NCBI GenBank assembly: GCA_035273665.1
Contig: DATEOW010000134.1
Location: 1 to 36,517, forward strand
Direction of reading: 5' to 3'
Source: DATEEW01 sp035273665
GTDB lineage: Bacteria > Pseudomonadota > Gammaproteobacteria > Burkholderiales > SG8-39
DNA: 36,517 nucleotides
The translations under genes were made by a program, and so were the position numbers. This document shows positions 8,489 through 16,870 of this stretch, piece by piece (position 1 is the first letter of the stretch; each line of letters starts with the position of its first letter). Under the pieces are notes generated by a model. The model was not told the origin of the DNA and did not search any database. It was given only the letters and a program-made list of their open reading frames with translations.

Positions 8489-9232
8489 TTAGCTGTTGAT
8501 GTTCAGCAGTTGGGCGGATGAACGTGAATCGGCTTCGGCAACGGACAGCATCTTCATTTGCATTTCGAACTGCCGCGCGACCGCGATGATCCCCACCATC
8601 GCTTCGACGACGTTGACGTTACTGCCTTCGACCGAACCCGCCCCAACCCGCACGTACTCATCAAACGCCGGCGCCTCGCCGGATCGGGTGCGAAACAATC
8701 CATCGAGCCCCTTCACCATGTCGGCTTCGTCAGGATTGACCAGCTTGATGCGTCCGACGACCGTGACGGCATTGAGCCCCCCAGTCTCGGGGATGGCTGA
8801 GACCGTGCCATCGTCCGCAATCGCGACGCGGCTATCGGCGGGAATGTTCAGCGGACCGCCATCGCCCATGACGGCATGGCGACCGTGGAGTAGCAGATTG
8901 CCGTTTTCATCGAGATGGAAACTGCCTGCACGGGTATAGGCCTCACTACCGTCGAGTGCTTGCACGGCGAAGAAGCCTTTGCCGTTGATCGCGACGTCGA
9001 GATTCCGCCCGGTTTGTTGAATCGGGCCGGGAGAAAAATCGGTGCCCGGGGTGGATTCGATTGCGAATATTCGCGTGCCTTCCCCAACCCCGCGAATCGG
9101 AACGGCGCGATGCGCCGTTGTATCGGCCCGAAAACCAGTGGTATTCGCGTTCGCGAGATTGTGCGACAGAGTGTCCTGGCGCAGCATGGACTGCTTGGCG
9201 CCGGTCATCGCCGTATATATCAGACGGTCCAT
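8489..9232 (-). CDS. flgF: Flagellar proximal rod protein FlgF
   Basis: 247 residues. One of the proximal rod proteins, exported by the flagellar type III system. N-terminal helix MDRLIYTAMTGAKQSMLRQD, then TLSHNLANANTTGFRADTTA; core NLDVAINGKGFFAVQALDGS with EAYTRAGSFHLDENGNLLLH; C-terminal EGSNVNVVEAMVGIIAVARQ and FEMQMKMLSVAEADSRSSAQ. The length and the 'DRLIYTAMTGA' opening separate it from FlgG. It starts 27 bp after the flgE stop and is followed by flgG. Confidence 0.96.
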   Translation of the reverse strand: MDRLIYTAMTGAKQSMLRQDTLSHNLANANTTGFRADTTAHRAVPIRGVGEGTRIFAIESTPGTDFSPGPIQQTGRNLDVAINGKGFFAVQALDGSEAYTRAGSFHLDENGNLLLHGRHAVMGDGGPLNIPADSRVAIADDGTVSAIPETGGLNAVTVVGRIKLVNPDEADMVKGLDGLFRTRSGEAPAFDEYVRVGAGSVEGSNVNVVEAMVGIIAVARQFEMQMKMLSVAEADSRSSAQLLNINS

Positions 9233-9259
9233 AGCGGGCTACGCTCCTTCTATCGATAC

Positions 9260-10504
9260 TTAACGCAAGTTCACCAAGGTCTGGAGCACCTGGTCCTGCG
9301 TCTTGATGGTTTGCGCGTTGGCTTGGTAAACACGTTGCGCCGTAATCATGGCAACCAATTCCTGAGTCAAATCGACGTTGGACTCTTCCACCGCGCCGGC
9401 TTGCAACGAACCGAGATTGCCCGTCAACGCCGCACCGACCAAGGGTTGTCCCGATTCGGCTGTCTCGCCGTAATTGTTGTTTCCCATCGGCTGCAATCCG
9501 TTGGGATTCGTAAAGTTGGCCAGGACGACTTGTCCCTGCGCGAGCGTCTGCCCATTGGAGTAATTGGCCAGGACGATGCCGGTATCGCTGATGCTGAAGC
9601 CAGTCGGCCGTCCGGCGGTGTACCCGTCTTGACGCAGTTCGGTTACACCGAACCCTGTGCCGAATTGGGTCGTGCCTGAGAAATCGAGCGTGACGTTATA
9701 AGGGGTCGTGGCGCCGGTTGTTGTCGTCAGCGATACCGCGAGAGGGAAATCGGTGGCACCGGCGTTGATTTGGCCGCCAGCGGTGAATGCAACCGTACCG
9801 AGCGCCTGCACACCAGCGGTGACGGTATCTCCATCGACTTGCGCACCATCGTTCGCACCAAATACCTCCCAGCTGTTTGCCGCGGTCTTCACGAAGTAAA
9901 TCGACATTGCATGAGGATTGCCCAAGCTATCGTAAACCGTCATCGATGTCGCAGAGGTATACGTGGTCGGATCGTTCAAATCAAAACTAGCGGCCGGTAA
10001 AGCCGGTGAGCGCGAGTCGAGGTTGGCGACTATGTTCGCTTCCGTCGTAGCGCTGGGGTCAATATTGTTCGAGGTAACGCGCAAATTCTGCGCGCCCGAC
10101 TGAATGATGTTGCCGGCAGCATCGGCCTGATAGCCGGTCAGGTTGGCGCCGGCCGCATTGACGATATAACCATCGCGGTCCAAATGGAATTGGCCATTGC
10201 GCGAGTAAACCGTAGCGCCGCTGCTCGAGAGGCGAAAGAAGCCCGAACCATTGATCGCAAGATCGAGCGCATTGGAACTGACGCTCACGTTTCCTTGGCT
10301 GAAATTCTGCGCCACATCCAGGACGCCCACGCCGATACCGACCGCATTCGAGCCCCCGCCAACCAGCGAGTTGGCGTAGACGTCGGCAAACACGGTGCTG
10401 GAGCTCTTGAAACCCACGGTTGTCGAATTGGCTACATTATTGCCGATCACATCGAGATTCTTCGATGCGGCGTTCAGACCTGACAATCCTTGTTGAAAAC
10501 CCAT
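9260..10504 (-). CDS. flgE: Flagellar hook protein FlgE
   Basis: 414 residues. Main subunit of the hook, the universal joint between rod and filament. N-terminus MGFQQGLSGLNAASKNLDVI then GNNVANSTTVGFKSSSTVFA; core ALDLAINGSGFFRLSSSGAT and YSRNGQFHLDRDGYIVNAAG; middle SMTVYDSLGNPHAMSIYFVK, the FlgE D2-domain signature; C-terminus GAVEESNVDLTQELVAMITA, QRVYQANAQTIKTQDQVLQT. These motifs and the length are standard for FlgE. It starts 33 bp after the flgD stop. Confidence 0.97.
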   Translation of the reverse strand: MGFQQGLSGLNAASKNLDVIGNNVANSTTVGFKSSSTVFADVYANSLVGGGSNAVGIGVGVLDVAQNFSQGNVSVSSNALDLAINGSGFFRLSSSGATVYSRNGQFHLDRDGYIVNAAGANLTGYQADAAGNIIQSGAQNLRVTSNNIDPSATTEANIVANLDSRSPALPAASFDLNDPTTYTSATSMTVYDSLGNPHAMSIYFVKTAANSWEVFGANDGAQVDGDTVTAGVQALGTVAFTAGGQINAGATDFPLAVSLTTTTGATTPYNVTLDFSGTTQFGTGFGVTELRQDGYTAGRPTGFSISDTGIVLANYSNGQTLAQGQVVLANFTNPNGLQPMGNNNYGETAESGQPLVGAALTGNLGSLQAGAVEESNVDLTQELVAMITAQRVYQANAQTIKTQDQVLQTLVNLR

Positions 10505-10537
10505 GTTTTATCTCCTACCGCGGTGAGGCGCTAAAAA

Positions 10538-11200
10538 TTAAAGGAACTGACGAATGTCGCTGAGTTTGACCGGCAACATGCCGCCCAACTCGAAGGTCAC
10601 TTCGTCCTGATTTGGAATCACGCCATCGATCCGGCCGAGTGCCAGTTCGGTCACGTCGACTTTCTTGCCGTTTATCGTCGCTTCAATCTCAAATTTATAT
10701 GTGTTGTTCACTGCGGTGGCACCGCTATCGGTAACCCCGTCCCAAACAAAAGTGTGAATGCCGGATTTCTGCGCACCCAACGGCGCCGTATGCAGCACGT
10801 TACCGGCCGAGTCGTAAATTTTTACCGTCAACGCGTCTACATCGCCGGGTAACTCGAAACCTGCCGCTGCCATGCCGTCGTACAAGGCAATGCTTTCGCC
10901 TTTGACCAGCACTTGGTGTCCCACCGCGCTCAGCGCGGCCATCGCCTCGCTCGTTTGCACGCGGCCCATCAGCGTTTCGACTGTCGTATTCAGCTTCTCG
11001 ATTCCTTTCACCGTGCTCAGCTGTGCAAGTTGTGAAGTCACCTGTGCATTGTCGAGCGGGTTCATCGGATCTTGATTACTCATTTGTGCGACCAATAGCG
11101 TGAGGAAGCGGTCTTCGGTGTCGTCCGCGTTCTTTGCACTTTTCTGCGGGCCATAAGCGGCAAAAAGGTCGGGGGAGGTAGCGCTATTAACGGTGCTCAT
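10538..11200 (-). CDS. flgD: Hook cap / hook assembly scaffold FlgD
   Basis: 220 residues. Caps the growing hook and guides FlgE assembly, then is shed. The conserved N-terminal block DRFLTLLVAQMSNQDPMNPL, then DNAQVTSQLAQLSTVKGIEK, is diagnostic. The C-terminal half has the FlgD Tudor/fibronectin-like fold signature (VKIYDSAGNVLHTAPLGAQK, GIHTFVWDGVTDSG). It sits between flgC (14 bp upstream) and flgE in the usual flgBCDE order. Confidence 0.96.
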   Translation of the reverse strand: MSTVNSATSPDLFAAYGPQKSAKNADDTEDRFLTLLVAQMSNQDPMNPLDNAQVTSQLAQLSTVKGIEKLNTTVETLMGRVQTSEAMAALSAVGHQVLVKGESIALYDGMAAAGFELPGDVDALTVKIYDSAGNVLHTAPLGAQKSGIHTFVWDGVTDSGATAVNNTYKFEIEATINGKKVDVTELALGRIDGVIPNQDEVTFELGGMLPVKLSDIRQFL

Positions 11201-11214
11201 TTTCTATTCCTCGA

Positions 11215-11637
11215 TCAGGAGCCAAGTTGGAGCGTCTTCAACAAGAGGCTCTTGGCGGTGTTCATCACTTCCACGTTGTTCTGATAAGAACGCGAAGCGG
11301 CGATCATGTTGACCATTTCTTCAACCACGTTCACGTTGGGCATTTCGACATACCCTTGCTCATTCGCCATGGGATGCTGAGGATTAAACACGGTGCGCAG
11401 GGGGCTCTGGTCTTCGACAATGCCGGCCACTTTGACTCCGGCCGTACCGTTGTCCGCCGCCTGATTGGGCTGACCGACGGACTGCGCTTGAAAAACAACT
11501 TGGCGGGCGCGATAGGTTTTGCCATCTGCGTCGGCCACGCTGTCGACGTTGGCTAAGTTACTGGCGACGACGTTCAGCCGCTGGCTTTGTGCCGAGACCG
11601 CCGAACCCGAAATATCGAAAATCTTGGATAGCGACAT
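11215..11637 (-). CDS. flgC: Flagellar proximal rod protein FlgC
   Basis: 140 residues. Proximal rod component. N-terminus MSLSKIFDISGSAVSAQSQR and LNVVASNLANVDSV give the rod helix. The middle GKTYRARQVVFQ and the C-terminus GYVEMPNVNVVEEMVNMIAA, SRSYQNNVEVMNTAKSLLLK match the family, as does the length. It follows flgB with a 15-bp gap. Confidence 0.97.
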   Translation of the reverse strand: MSLSKIFDISGSAVSAQSQRLNVVASNLANVDSVADADGKTYRARQVVFQAQSVGQPNQAADNGTAGVKVAGIVEDQSPLRTVFNPQHPMANEQGYVEMPNVNVVEEMVNMIAASRSYQNNVEVMNTAKSLLLKTLQLGS

Positions 11638-11652
11638 GGAAGCGCTCCTCTA

Positions 11653-12069
11653 TTACTGGCTTTGTATTGCGGACAACAGCGTCTTCAGCTTTCCGTTCAG
11701 AAAGCGTAGTGAAGCCTCGTAGCGCACTGCGTTGTCGGCGAACTGCGCGCGTTCGACGTCCACGTCGACCGTATTGCCGTCAACCGACGCTTGGGTCGGC
11801 GTCCGATAGAGCACTTGAGTCGGGGCGGAACCACTGCGTGATCCATCGCTATTCATATGCCCAACCGCCGTACGAGCGAGTGTGGAGGGTGACGAGGGCC
11901 CTTGCCCGCCTACGGCTTGACGCAGCGCGTCGGCAAATTTGAAATCGACCGCTTTGTAATTAGGCGTATCCGCATTGGCCAGATTCGAGGCGATCATTTC
12001 CTGACGCTGCCCGCGCAAGCGAAGCGCGTCGCTGTGCAGTTGTAATTCCGCGTCCAACTTACCGATCAT
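11653..12069 (-). CDS. flgB: Flagellar proximal rod protein FlgB
   Basis: 138 residues from ATG 12069 (MIGKLDAELQLHSDALRLRG). Proximal rod component and first gene of the flg rod/hook operon. The frame is open to 12144, but the extra 25 residues look unlike the family; the chosen start gives the usual FlgB length and has an AGGGA sequence upstream. The core QRQEMIASNLANADTPNYKA then VDFKFADALRQA is the FlgB signature. The C-terminus VDVERAQFADNAVRYEASLR, FLNGKLKTLLSAIQ is also conserved. Confidence 0.95.
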   Translation of the reverse strand: MIGKLDAELQLHSDALRLRGQRQEMIASNLANADTPNYKAVDFKFADALRQAVGGQGPSSPSTLARTAVGHMNSDGSRSGSAPTQVLYRTPTQASVDGNTVDVDVERAQFADNAVRYEASLRFLNGKLKTLLSAIQSQ

Positions 12070-12146
12070 CTTTGCCGTCCCTGTTGCCGAGCCTTGCCCG
12101 GAGATGGAGCCATTATGCGAATGGCCGCAAGGCCCCATCGGCAAAG

Positions 12147-12159
12147 AAAAGCAGCTTTT
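12147..12159. repeat. Perfect dyad AAAAGC-A-GCTTTT between divergent flgB and flgA
   Basis: A 13-bp perfect inverted repeat with 6-base arms around one central A. It lies in the 164-bp region between the divergent flgB and flgA start codons, 78 bp before flgB and 75 bp before flgA. Position and symmetry fit an operator for a dimeric regulator, but I cannot assign it to FlhDC or any other protein. No strong -10/-35 pair is visible here for either operon. Confidence 0.35.
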
Positions 12160-12233
12160 GGGGTGCTATTCGGAGGTTTCCTTGACGGCCCTGTCCTTAA
12201 GCTGGCAAGCGTTGAAAAGTTTGACAAATCGCC

Positions 12234-12920
12234 ATGCGCATAAGCCCTTACCCATTTTTTGCTGCACTACTCCTCGGCTTGTGCGCGAGCATGTGCGTAC
12301 GCGCTCAAGGCATTGATGAACAAAGCCTTAAGCTTTACTTGGAAAAGGAAAGCGTGGGCGTTAACGGGCGCGTGGAAGTAAAAATGGGGCAATTGGATCC
12401 GCGCCTTCGCTTGGCGCCCTGCGCAAAAATCGAACCCTTCATTCCGGCAGGCACCCGCCTTTGGGGCCGGTCGAATATCGGCATCCGTTGTGTAGAGGGC
12501 GCCAGCTGGAGTACCTACCTGCCTATACATGTGCGAATTTACGCACCGGCAGTCGTGGCCGCGCGTCCGTTGAGTGCCGGACAGGAAGTCCTGGAAAGCG
12601 ATGTGCGCTTGGAAGAAATCGAGCTGACGCGCGAACGGCCCGGCGTATTCACTGACCCTGCGCAACTGGCGGGACGTCTATTAATGCGCCAGGTGGACGC
12701 CGGCCAAGCACTGCGTGCCGATCAGACAAGGCTCAAACCGGTCATCAAAGCCGGAGACACGGTCAAATTAAGTTACAGCGGCACCGGCTTCAACGTGTCC
12801 GTCGATGGGAAAGCGCTTTCGACCGCGGCGGACGGGCAAAGCTTAAAAGTGCAGATAGAAACGGGCAAAATTCTCAGTGGAATTGCCCGCCCAGGACGTA
12901 TTGTGGAAGTGCGTTCTTGA
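12234..12920 (+). CDS. flgA: Flagellar P-ring assembly chaperone FlgA
   Basis: 228 residues. Periplasmic chaperone that helps FlgI polymerise into the P ring. The N-terminus MRISPYPFFAALLLGLCASM then CVRAQG is a Sec signal peptide. The mature part has the FlgA N-domain (VEVKMGQLDPRLRLAPCAKI, PAGTRLWGRSNIGIRC) and a SAF domain (APAVVAARPLSAGQEVLESD, ending GRIVEVRS). It is divergent from flgB and is followed by flgM after 132 bp. Confidence 0.95.
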   Translation: MRISPYPFFAALLLGLCASMCVRAQGIDEQSLKLYLEKESVGVNGRVEVKMGQLDPRLRLAPCAKIEPFIPAGTRLWGRSNIGIRCVEGASWSTYLPIHVRIYAPAVVAARPLSAGQEVLESDVRLEEIELTRERPGVFTDPAQLAGRLLMRQVDAGQALRADQTRLKPVIKAGDTVKLSYSGTGFNVSVDGKALSTAADGQSLKVQIETGKILSGIARPGRIVEVRS

Positions 12921-12953
12921 GAACACAGTCACTTAGCGATTACCGGCAAAAGC

Positions 12954-12980
12954 TAAAGAAATTCATTTGGATGCCGATAG
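12954..12980 (+). promoter_or_regulatory. Sigma-28 (FliA) promoter for flgMN
   Basis: TAAA, 15 bases, then GCCGATAG: only the last base differs from the consensus TAAA-N15-GCCGATAA. It sits in the flgA-flgM gap, 72 bp before the flgM start. FliA-driven flgM is well known in enterobacteria and keeps FlgM supplied during late flagellar growth. Confidence 0.8.
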
Positions 12981-13052
12981 ACAACTCATGCAGGGTATCG
13001 CCTCGGTCAGCCGACCCAGTGCAAGCCCTCCGGTTGGAGCTTGGAGAATTTC

Positions 13053-13352
13053 ATGAAGATCAACGGTAGCCCGGATCCCCTCCGCCTGAACGGCGGCACG
13101 GCTGCGGGCAAAGGCAATAAGGCAACGGAGAAAACGGAAAGCGCCGCGGCGGATACCGTTCAATTGTCCGGCTTGCCCGCTGAATTGGCGAAACTGGTCG
13201 CCGATGCCCAAGCCCCCAACGCGGTGTTCGACCAATCGCGCGTCGATGCCATCAAGGATGCGCTGCGTCGCGGTGAATTCAAGGTCGACAGCGGCGTGGT
13301 CGCTGAGCGCTTGATCGAAACCGTTCAGAAACTCGTCGGCCAGAAAGGCTGA
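13053..13352 (+). CDS. flgM: Anti-sigma-28 factor FlgM
   Basis: 99 residues from ATG 13053 (MKINGSPDPLRLNGG). Binds FliA and blocks late flagellar transcription until it is exported through the finished hook. A GGAG ribosome site ends 6 bases before this ATG; the in-frame TTG at 13041 overlaps that site and is unlikely to be the start. The N-terminal half is rich in Gly, Ala, Lys and Thr and probably disordered. The C-terminal half (ADTVQLSGLPAELAKLVADA, SRVDAIKDALRRGEFKVDSG, VVAERLIETVQKLV) is the FliA-binding helical part. flgN follows 2 bp after the stop. Confidence 0.94.
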   Translation: MKINGSPDPLRLNGGTAAGKGNKATEKTESAAADTVQLSGLPAELAKLVADAQAPNAVFDQSRVDAIKDALRRGEFKVDSGVVAERLIETVQKLVGQKG

Positions 13353-13354
13353 GC

Positions 13355-13849
13355 ATGAGCAGCGAGCAAGATCTTTTCAAGGCCTTGGCTGAAGCGCTGG
13401 AACATGAATCGCGTCACCTGGCCCAGTTGATCGACCTGCTGAAGGAAGAACGCAAAGATCTGGTCGAAACGACTAGCGACCGTATTGGCGTGATCGCGGG
13501 CGAAAAAATGCATCGCATTCAGGCCCTGGATAACTATGCTGCGCGCCGCAGCGTTTTGCTCAATCAATTAGGTTGCACACCGAGCGCGGAAGGCATGCAG
13601 CAAGCCATCGGGCGGGCCGGCGGCAGCTTAAGCAAATCCTTGCATAAACTGTGGCAGGCCGTCGGCGAACGCGCTACGGCGGCACGCGATATCAACGATT
13701 TGAACGGCGCACTCATCCGCGCGCGTCTGAATTCGGTACAAGGCCGCTTATCGGAGTTGCATCGCGCCGCGCAACAAGGCGACGGTCTGTACGGCTCAGA
13801 CGGCTTGGCCCGTGCGGCCGCGCTATCCCGTCCGCTCGGCGAAGTCTAA
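13355..13849 (+). CDS. flgN: Flagellar export chaperone FlgN
   Basis: 164 residues, all predicted helix. Chaperone for FlgK and FlgL before export. The N-terminal helix with LKEERKDLVETTSDRIGVIA and the central hairpin (ARDINDLNGALIRARLNSVQ) fit the FlgN family, whose sequence conservation is low. The call rests largely on position directly behind flgM and on helical character and size. It ends at the bidirectional terminator. Confidence 0.88.
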   Translation: MSSEQDLFKALAEALEHESRHLAQLIDLLKEERKDLVETTSDRIGVIAGEKMHRIQALDNYAARRSVLLNQLGCTPSAEGMQQAIGRAGGSLSKSLHKLWQAVGERATAARDINDLNGALIRARLNSVQGRLSELHRAAQQGDGLYGSDGLARAAALSRPLGEV

Positions 13850-13864
13850 GCCTGAGCGCACGCA

Positions 13865-13894
13865 TAAAAAAACCGGCTCAAGCCGGTTTTTTTT
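13865..13894. terminator. Bidirectional rho-independent terminator
   Basis: A near-perfect hairpin, AACCGGCT / CA / AGCCGGTT, flanked by an A run on the left and a T run of eight on the right. The A run becomes a T run on the other strand. It therefore can end both the rightward flgA-M-N transcript and the leftward kinase/response-regulator transcript. Confidence 0.92.
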
Positions 13895-13907
13895 CGTCTA
13901 GCGCGGA

Positions 13908-14333
13908 TCAGGCAGCCAGCTGCGGGAGCTGATTCAACTCATTCCAATAGCGGCCGACGTCCGAAACGATTCGCATATAGTGATCGAAGCTGACGGGCTT
14001 GACGATGTAGCTATTGACGCCCAAACCGTAACTGGCGGTGACATCGCGTTCTTCTTTAGAAGAGGTCAACACGACGACCGGCACCCCCCGGGTCCGCTGG
14101 TCGCTCTTTACCCGGCGCAGGACTTCCAAGCCGTCGATTTTGGGTAGTTTGAGGTCGAGCAGGATGAACCGCGGCATTCGCGCGCAGGAAGCACTGAATA
14201 AATAGTCGATTGCCTTGGCACCGTCATCCAAATGCAGGAGCTTGTCCGTTGCGTGGCTCTTGCGCAGTGCCCTGAGGGTCAACTCTGCGTCGTCCGGGTT
14301 GTCTTCGACGAGCAGAATATCTACTTCATCCAT
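13908..14333 (-). CDS. Single-domain response regulator, Rcp1-like
   Basis: 141 residues, a lone receiver domain. Phosphoacceptor Asp60 (FILLDLKLPKIDG), acidic pocket E10/D11 in LLVEDNPDDAELTLRALR, Thr90 and Lys112 (YIVKP) are all present. The EDNPDD opening and the LDDGAKAIDYLF segment are typical of the Rcp1 family of regulators that pair with phytochrome-type histidine kinases, and differ from CheY. No output domain, so it must act by protein contact or as a phospho-relay step. It lies 131 bp after the PAS kinase on the same strand, with an AAGGAG ribosome site and a candidate promoter of its own. The target is unknown; the motor switch, another kinase or an enzyme are all possible. Confidence 0.92.
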   Translation of the reverse strand: MDEVDILLVEDNPDDAELTLRALRKSHATDKLLHLDDGAKAIDYLFSASCARMPRFILLDLKLPKIDGLEVLRRVKSDQRTRGVPVVVLTSSKEERDVTASYGLGVNSYIVKPVSFDHYMRIVSDVGRYWNELNQLPQLAA

Positions 14334-14384
14334 CTTTTCAACTCCTTGACCTGCCTTTGTTACCTATCTCATGCAGCCGAGCTC

Positions 14385-14390
14385 ATTATA
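14385..14390 (-). promoter_or_regulatory. Candidate sigma-70 -10 box ahead of the response regulator
   Basis: A perfect TATAAT on the minus strand, about 50 bases before the response-regulator ATG. The -35 region is poor: the bases 17 upstream do not resemble TTGACA. If used, it would let the regulator be made without the long upstream flhB-motD transcript. Confidence 0.3.
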
Positions 14391-14464
14391 GAGGAACGGC
14401 AAAAACCTCATCTGTGCGCGATCTCGAACGTATCGTAGCGACTTTCTGACAGGGCGCCTATGCC

Positions 14465-16870
14465 CTAATGTCCTAGCTTCGCACGCGGCAACGCAAAATA
14501 AAAACTTGCGCCTGCGTTCGGACGCGATTCTGCCCATACCCGGCCGCGTTGCCTTTGCATGGCGCGCTGGACGATCGCTAAGCCGACACCAGTTCCCTCA
14601 TACTCGCTCATGCCGTGCAAGCGCTGGAATACGCCGAACAGCTTAGGTGCATAACTCATCTCAAAGCCAACACCGTTATCGCTTACCTCAAAAATAAATT
14701 CTGCGGGCGATGTCTCGCAAGACAAACTGACTTGAGGGTTTGTCGCACGAGCGCAAAATTTAAGGGCGTTGTCGAGCAAATTGGCCAACACCTGATGCAA
14801 AAGCGCAGGATCGCCTTGAACCACCGGCAATGATCCTACGGAGACATCGGCCGGCGGATAGGCTGCCTTCACTTCCTCTAATACCGTTGCGGCCAAGCGC
14901 TGCATATCGACATCTCCGGTGACGAGCCCGCATTGCCCCACGCGCGCTAACGCAAGCAGATCGTCAATCAGATGAGCCATGCGGGTGGAGTTGACGCGTA
15001 CACGTTCGAAGTATTGGAAAGCGTCTCCGCTTAGTCCGGCACCATGCTCCTCTTCGAGGATACGCGTATAGGCCTCAATCGCACGCAAGGGCGCTCGCAG
15101 GTCATGGGCCACGGAATAGGAAAAGGCCTCTAACTCCCGGTTCGCCGCCTCAAGATCGGCGGTGCGCTCACGCACCCGCCGCTCCAACTCGGAATTGAGC
15201 TGCACGACTTGTTTATGCACTCTGCGCCGCACCGTGACGTCCCGCACCACCACCTGAACCATGCGTTTGTTACGCCACAGAAAACCGGCTGCCCGCACAT
15301 CGGCGTCAAAGGCGGTGCCTGCGATCGTATGCATGGAGTATTCAGCCGTGCCACTCCCGGCGCCTTCGCGGCCATCATCCATGGCATGCATTCTTTCGCG
15401 CACGGCTTCTTGTTCGCTCTGCGCAAAGAAGGATGCGAATTCCTTGCCCACGACTTCTTCGGGACCACTCGCTCCGAGCATCCGCAAGAATGCTTCGTTG
15501 GCATATTGGAGCTTGCCTTCGCTTAACTTGACGATGCCATCGGGGGAGAGTTCAACGAGCGTGCGATAGCGTCGTTCGCTCTGGGCCAACGCGTGCGCGG
15601 CGCGACGCTTGGTGCTGACGTCCATCACCATCGCAAGGACCCGCGTGGTACCCGCATCTCTTAAGGTCGTGTTATGCCATTCGCAATGCAGTAGCCGGCC
15701 ATCCTTGGCATAACAGTCGAACTCTGCGTGGGTCGTCTCTTCATTGCCGCTTAAACGCATCCGCAGCTCGTGCATGAGTGGGCACTGACTTTCAATCTCT
15801 AGCAACTGCGGCAACGAACGGCCTATCGCCGCACCGGCGTTATGGCCGAACATGCGTTCGGCGGCAGGATTCCAATATTCCACTTCTTCTTGTCCGTTCA
15901 GGATGATCGACGCGATCGGCATGCGGTCCAATTGCAACTGGAGGCGTTTGGCCATCGCTTCCCGATCGGATAGCAATTGACTCACTTCCAATTCCGCTTG
16001 CTTACGCGCTGCGATGTCCGTTTGGGTGCCGATCATCCGCAAGGGTTCGCCGTGCAAGCCACGCGCAACCACCCGGCCGTGTATCTGCATCCAGATGTAC
16101 TCGCCATTACTACGGCGAACGCGAAGCTCACTGCAAAACGCGGGTGTTTGCCCTTTGAAGTGCTGCTGCCGTTGCCTGAGCGCCCGAGGCAGGTCCTCCG
16201 GATGCACAAGCGCCTCCCAAGCCATCGGCGTGGCGCCCACTTCTTCACGCGTGTAGCCCAATTGTTCATGCCAACGCGCTGAACGATATATCTTGCCGCT
16301 ACGCAGATCCCAGTCCCACACCCCGGCGTCAGAGCCCTCTAATGCGTACTGCCAGCGCTGCTCGGCTTCGCGCAGTGCGACTTCGGCGCGTCGCTGATCT
16401 TGCACGTCGCTGAAGGTACCTAAGATGCGTCGGGCGGATTGTTCCGCATCGCGCGCGAAAACTTTGCCGCGCGCCAGAATCCACCGGTAATCGCCGTCTT
16501 GGCGACGCGCTCGAAACTCGACCCGAAAGCGTTCCGCATGTCCGCTCAAGCACGGCTTCAGCGCCGCATGCAGATCGAAACGATCCTGCGGATGCAGCAA
16601 GGCTTCCCATTGTTTAAATCGTGCACCAATCTCATGTGCCGGATACCCGAGCATATGCGCCCAACAAGGCGAATAGTCGATGGTGTCCGTGTCGATACGC
16701 CAATCCCACCAGGCGTCGCCACTTCCTTCAATTGCATATCTGATGCGATCGTACGCGCCGAGTGCGGATGGTCCCTCAGTTTGCGGAGGCGTCTGCCACG
16801 GCTTCGCTTCGCTTTTTCGCGCCGGAAGCCAGCGGAACAAAATAGCGCTCAGGGCGGCACTGAAATTCAT
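14465..16870 (-). CDS. Four-PAS sensor histidine kinase
   Basis: 801 residues, no clear membrane segment. Four PAS domains in tandem: about 43-165 and 170-290 (PAS_3 type, with the WDWRID / VWDWDL and LHPQDR / VHPEDL motifs), 305-425 and 430-555. A coiled-coil linker (LNSELERRVRERTADLEAAN) leads to the dimerisation domain with His589 in SYSVAHDLRAPLRAIEAY, the H-box variant of phytochrome-like kinases. The ATPase domain has N-box LANLLDNALKF, G1 SDNGVGF, an F-box like KLFGVFQRLH and G2 GTGVGLAIV, so it looks active. No GAF/PHY phytochrome domains and no chromophore Cys context are seen. Its ATG overlaps the motD stop in an ATGA, which implies translational coupling to the stator genes. The ligand or signal is unknown; PAS domains could bind haem, FAD or small molecules. 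Confidence 0.95.
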   Translation of the reverse strand: MNFSAALSAILFRWLPARKSEAKPWQTPPQTEGPSALGAYDRIRYAIEGSGDAWWDWRIDTDTIDYSPCWAHMLGYPAHEIGARFKQWEALLHPQDRFDLHAALKPCLSGHAERFRVEFRARRQDGDYRWILARGKVFARDAEQSARRILGTFSDVQDQRRAEVALREAEQRWQYALEGSDAGVWDWDLRSGKIYRSARWHEQLGYTREEVGATPMAWEALVHPEDLPRALRQRQQHFKGQTPAFCSELRVRRSNGEYIWMQIHGRVVARGLHGEPLRMIGTQTDIAARKQAELEVSQLLSDREAMAKRLQLQLDRMPIASIILNGQEEVEYWNPAAERMFGHNAGAAIGRSLPQLLEIESQCPLMHELRMRLSGNEETTHAEFDCYAKDGRLLHCEWHNTTLRDAGTTRVLAMVMDVSTKRRAAHALAQSERRYRTLVELSPDGIVKLSEGKLQYANEAFLRMLGASGPEEVVGKEFASFFAQSEQEAVRERMHAMDDGREGAGSGTAEYSMHTIAGTAFDADVRAAGFLWRNKRMVQVVVRDVTVRRRVHKQVVQLNSELERRVRERTADLEAANRELEAFSYSVAHDLRAPLRAIEAYTRILEEEHGAGLSGDAFQYFERVRVNSTRMAHLIDDLLALARVGQCGLVTGDVDMQRLAATVLEEVKAAYPPADVSVGSLPVVQGDPALLHQVLANLLDNALKFCARATNPQVSLSCETSPAEFIFEVSDNGVGFEMSYAPKLFGVFQRLHGMSEYEGTGVGLAIVQRAMQRQRGRVWAESRPNAGASFYFALPRAKLGH

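Noticed and set aside
11653..12144. Longer FlgB with 25 extra N-terminal residues
   Set aside because: The extension is unlike FlgB, while the start at 12069 gives the usual length and N-terminus.
12181..12233. TGGCAAGCGTTGA as a sigma-54 promoter before flgA
   Set aside because: The spacing and the -12 GC do not fit the GG-N10-GC rule, and FlhDC-type systems do not normally use sigma-54.
14452..14470. AGGGC/GCCCT hairpin at the end of the kinase gene as a terminator
   Set aside because: The stem is only five base pairs and no T run follows.
14465..16870. Kinase as a true phytochrome
   Set aside because: The H-box is phytochrome-like, but there are no GAF/PHY domains and no chromophore-binding context; the sensor part is four PAS domains.
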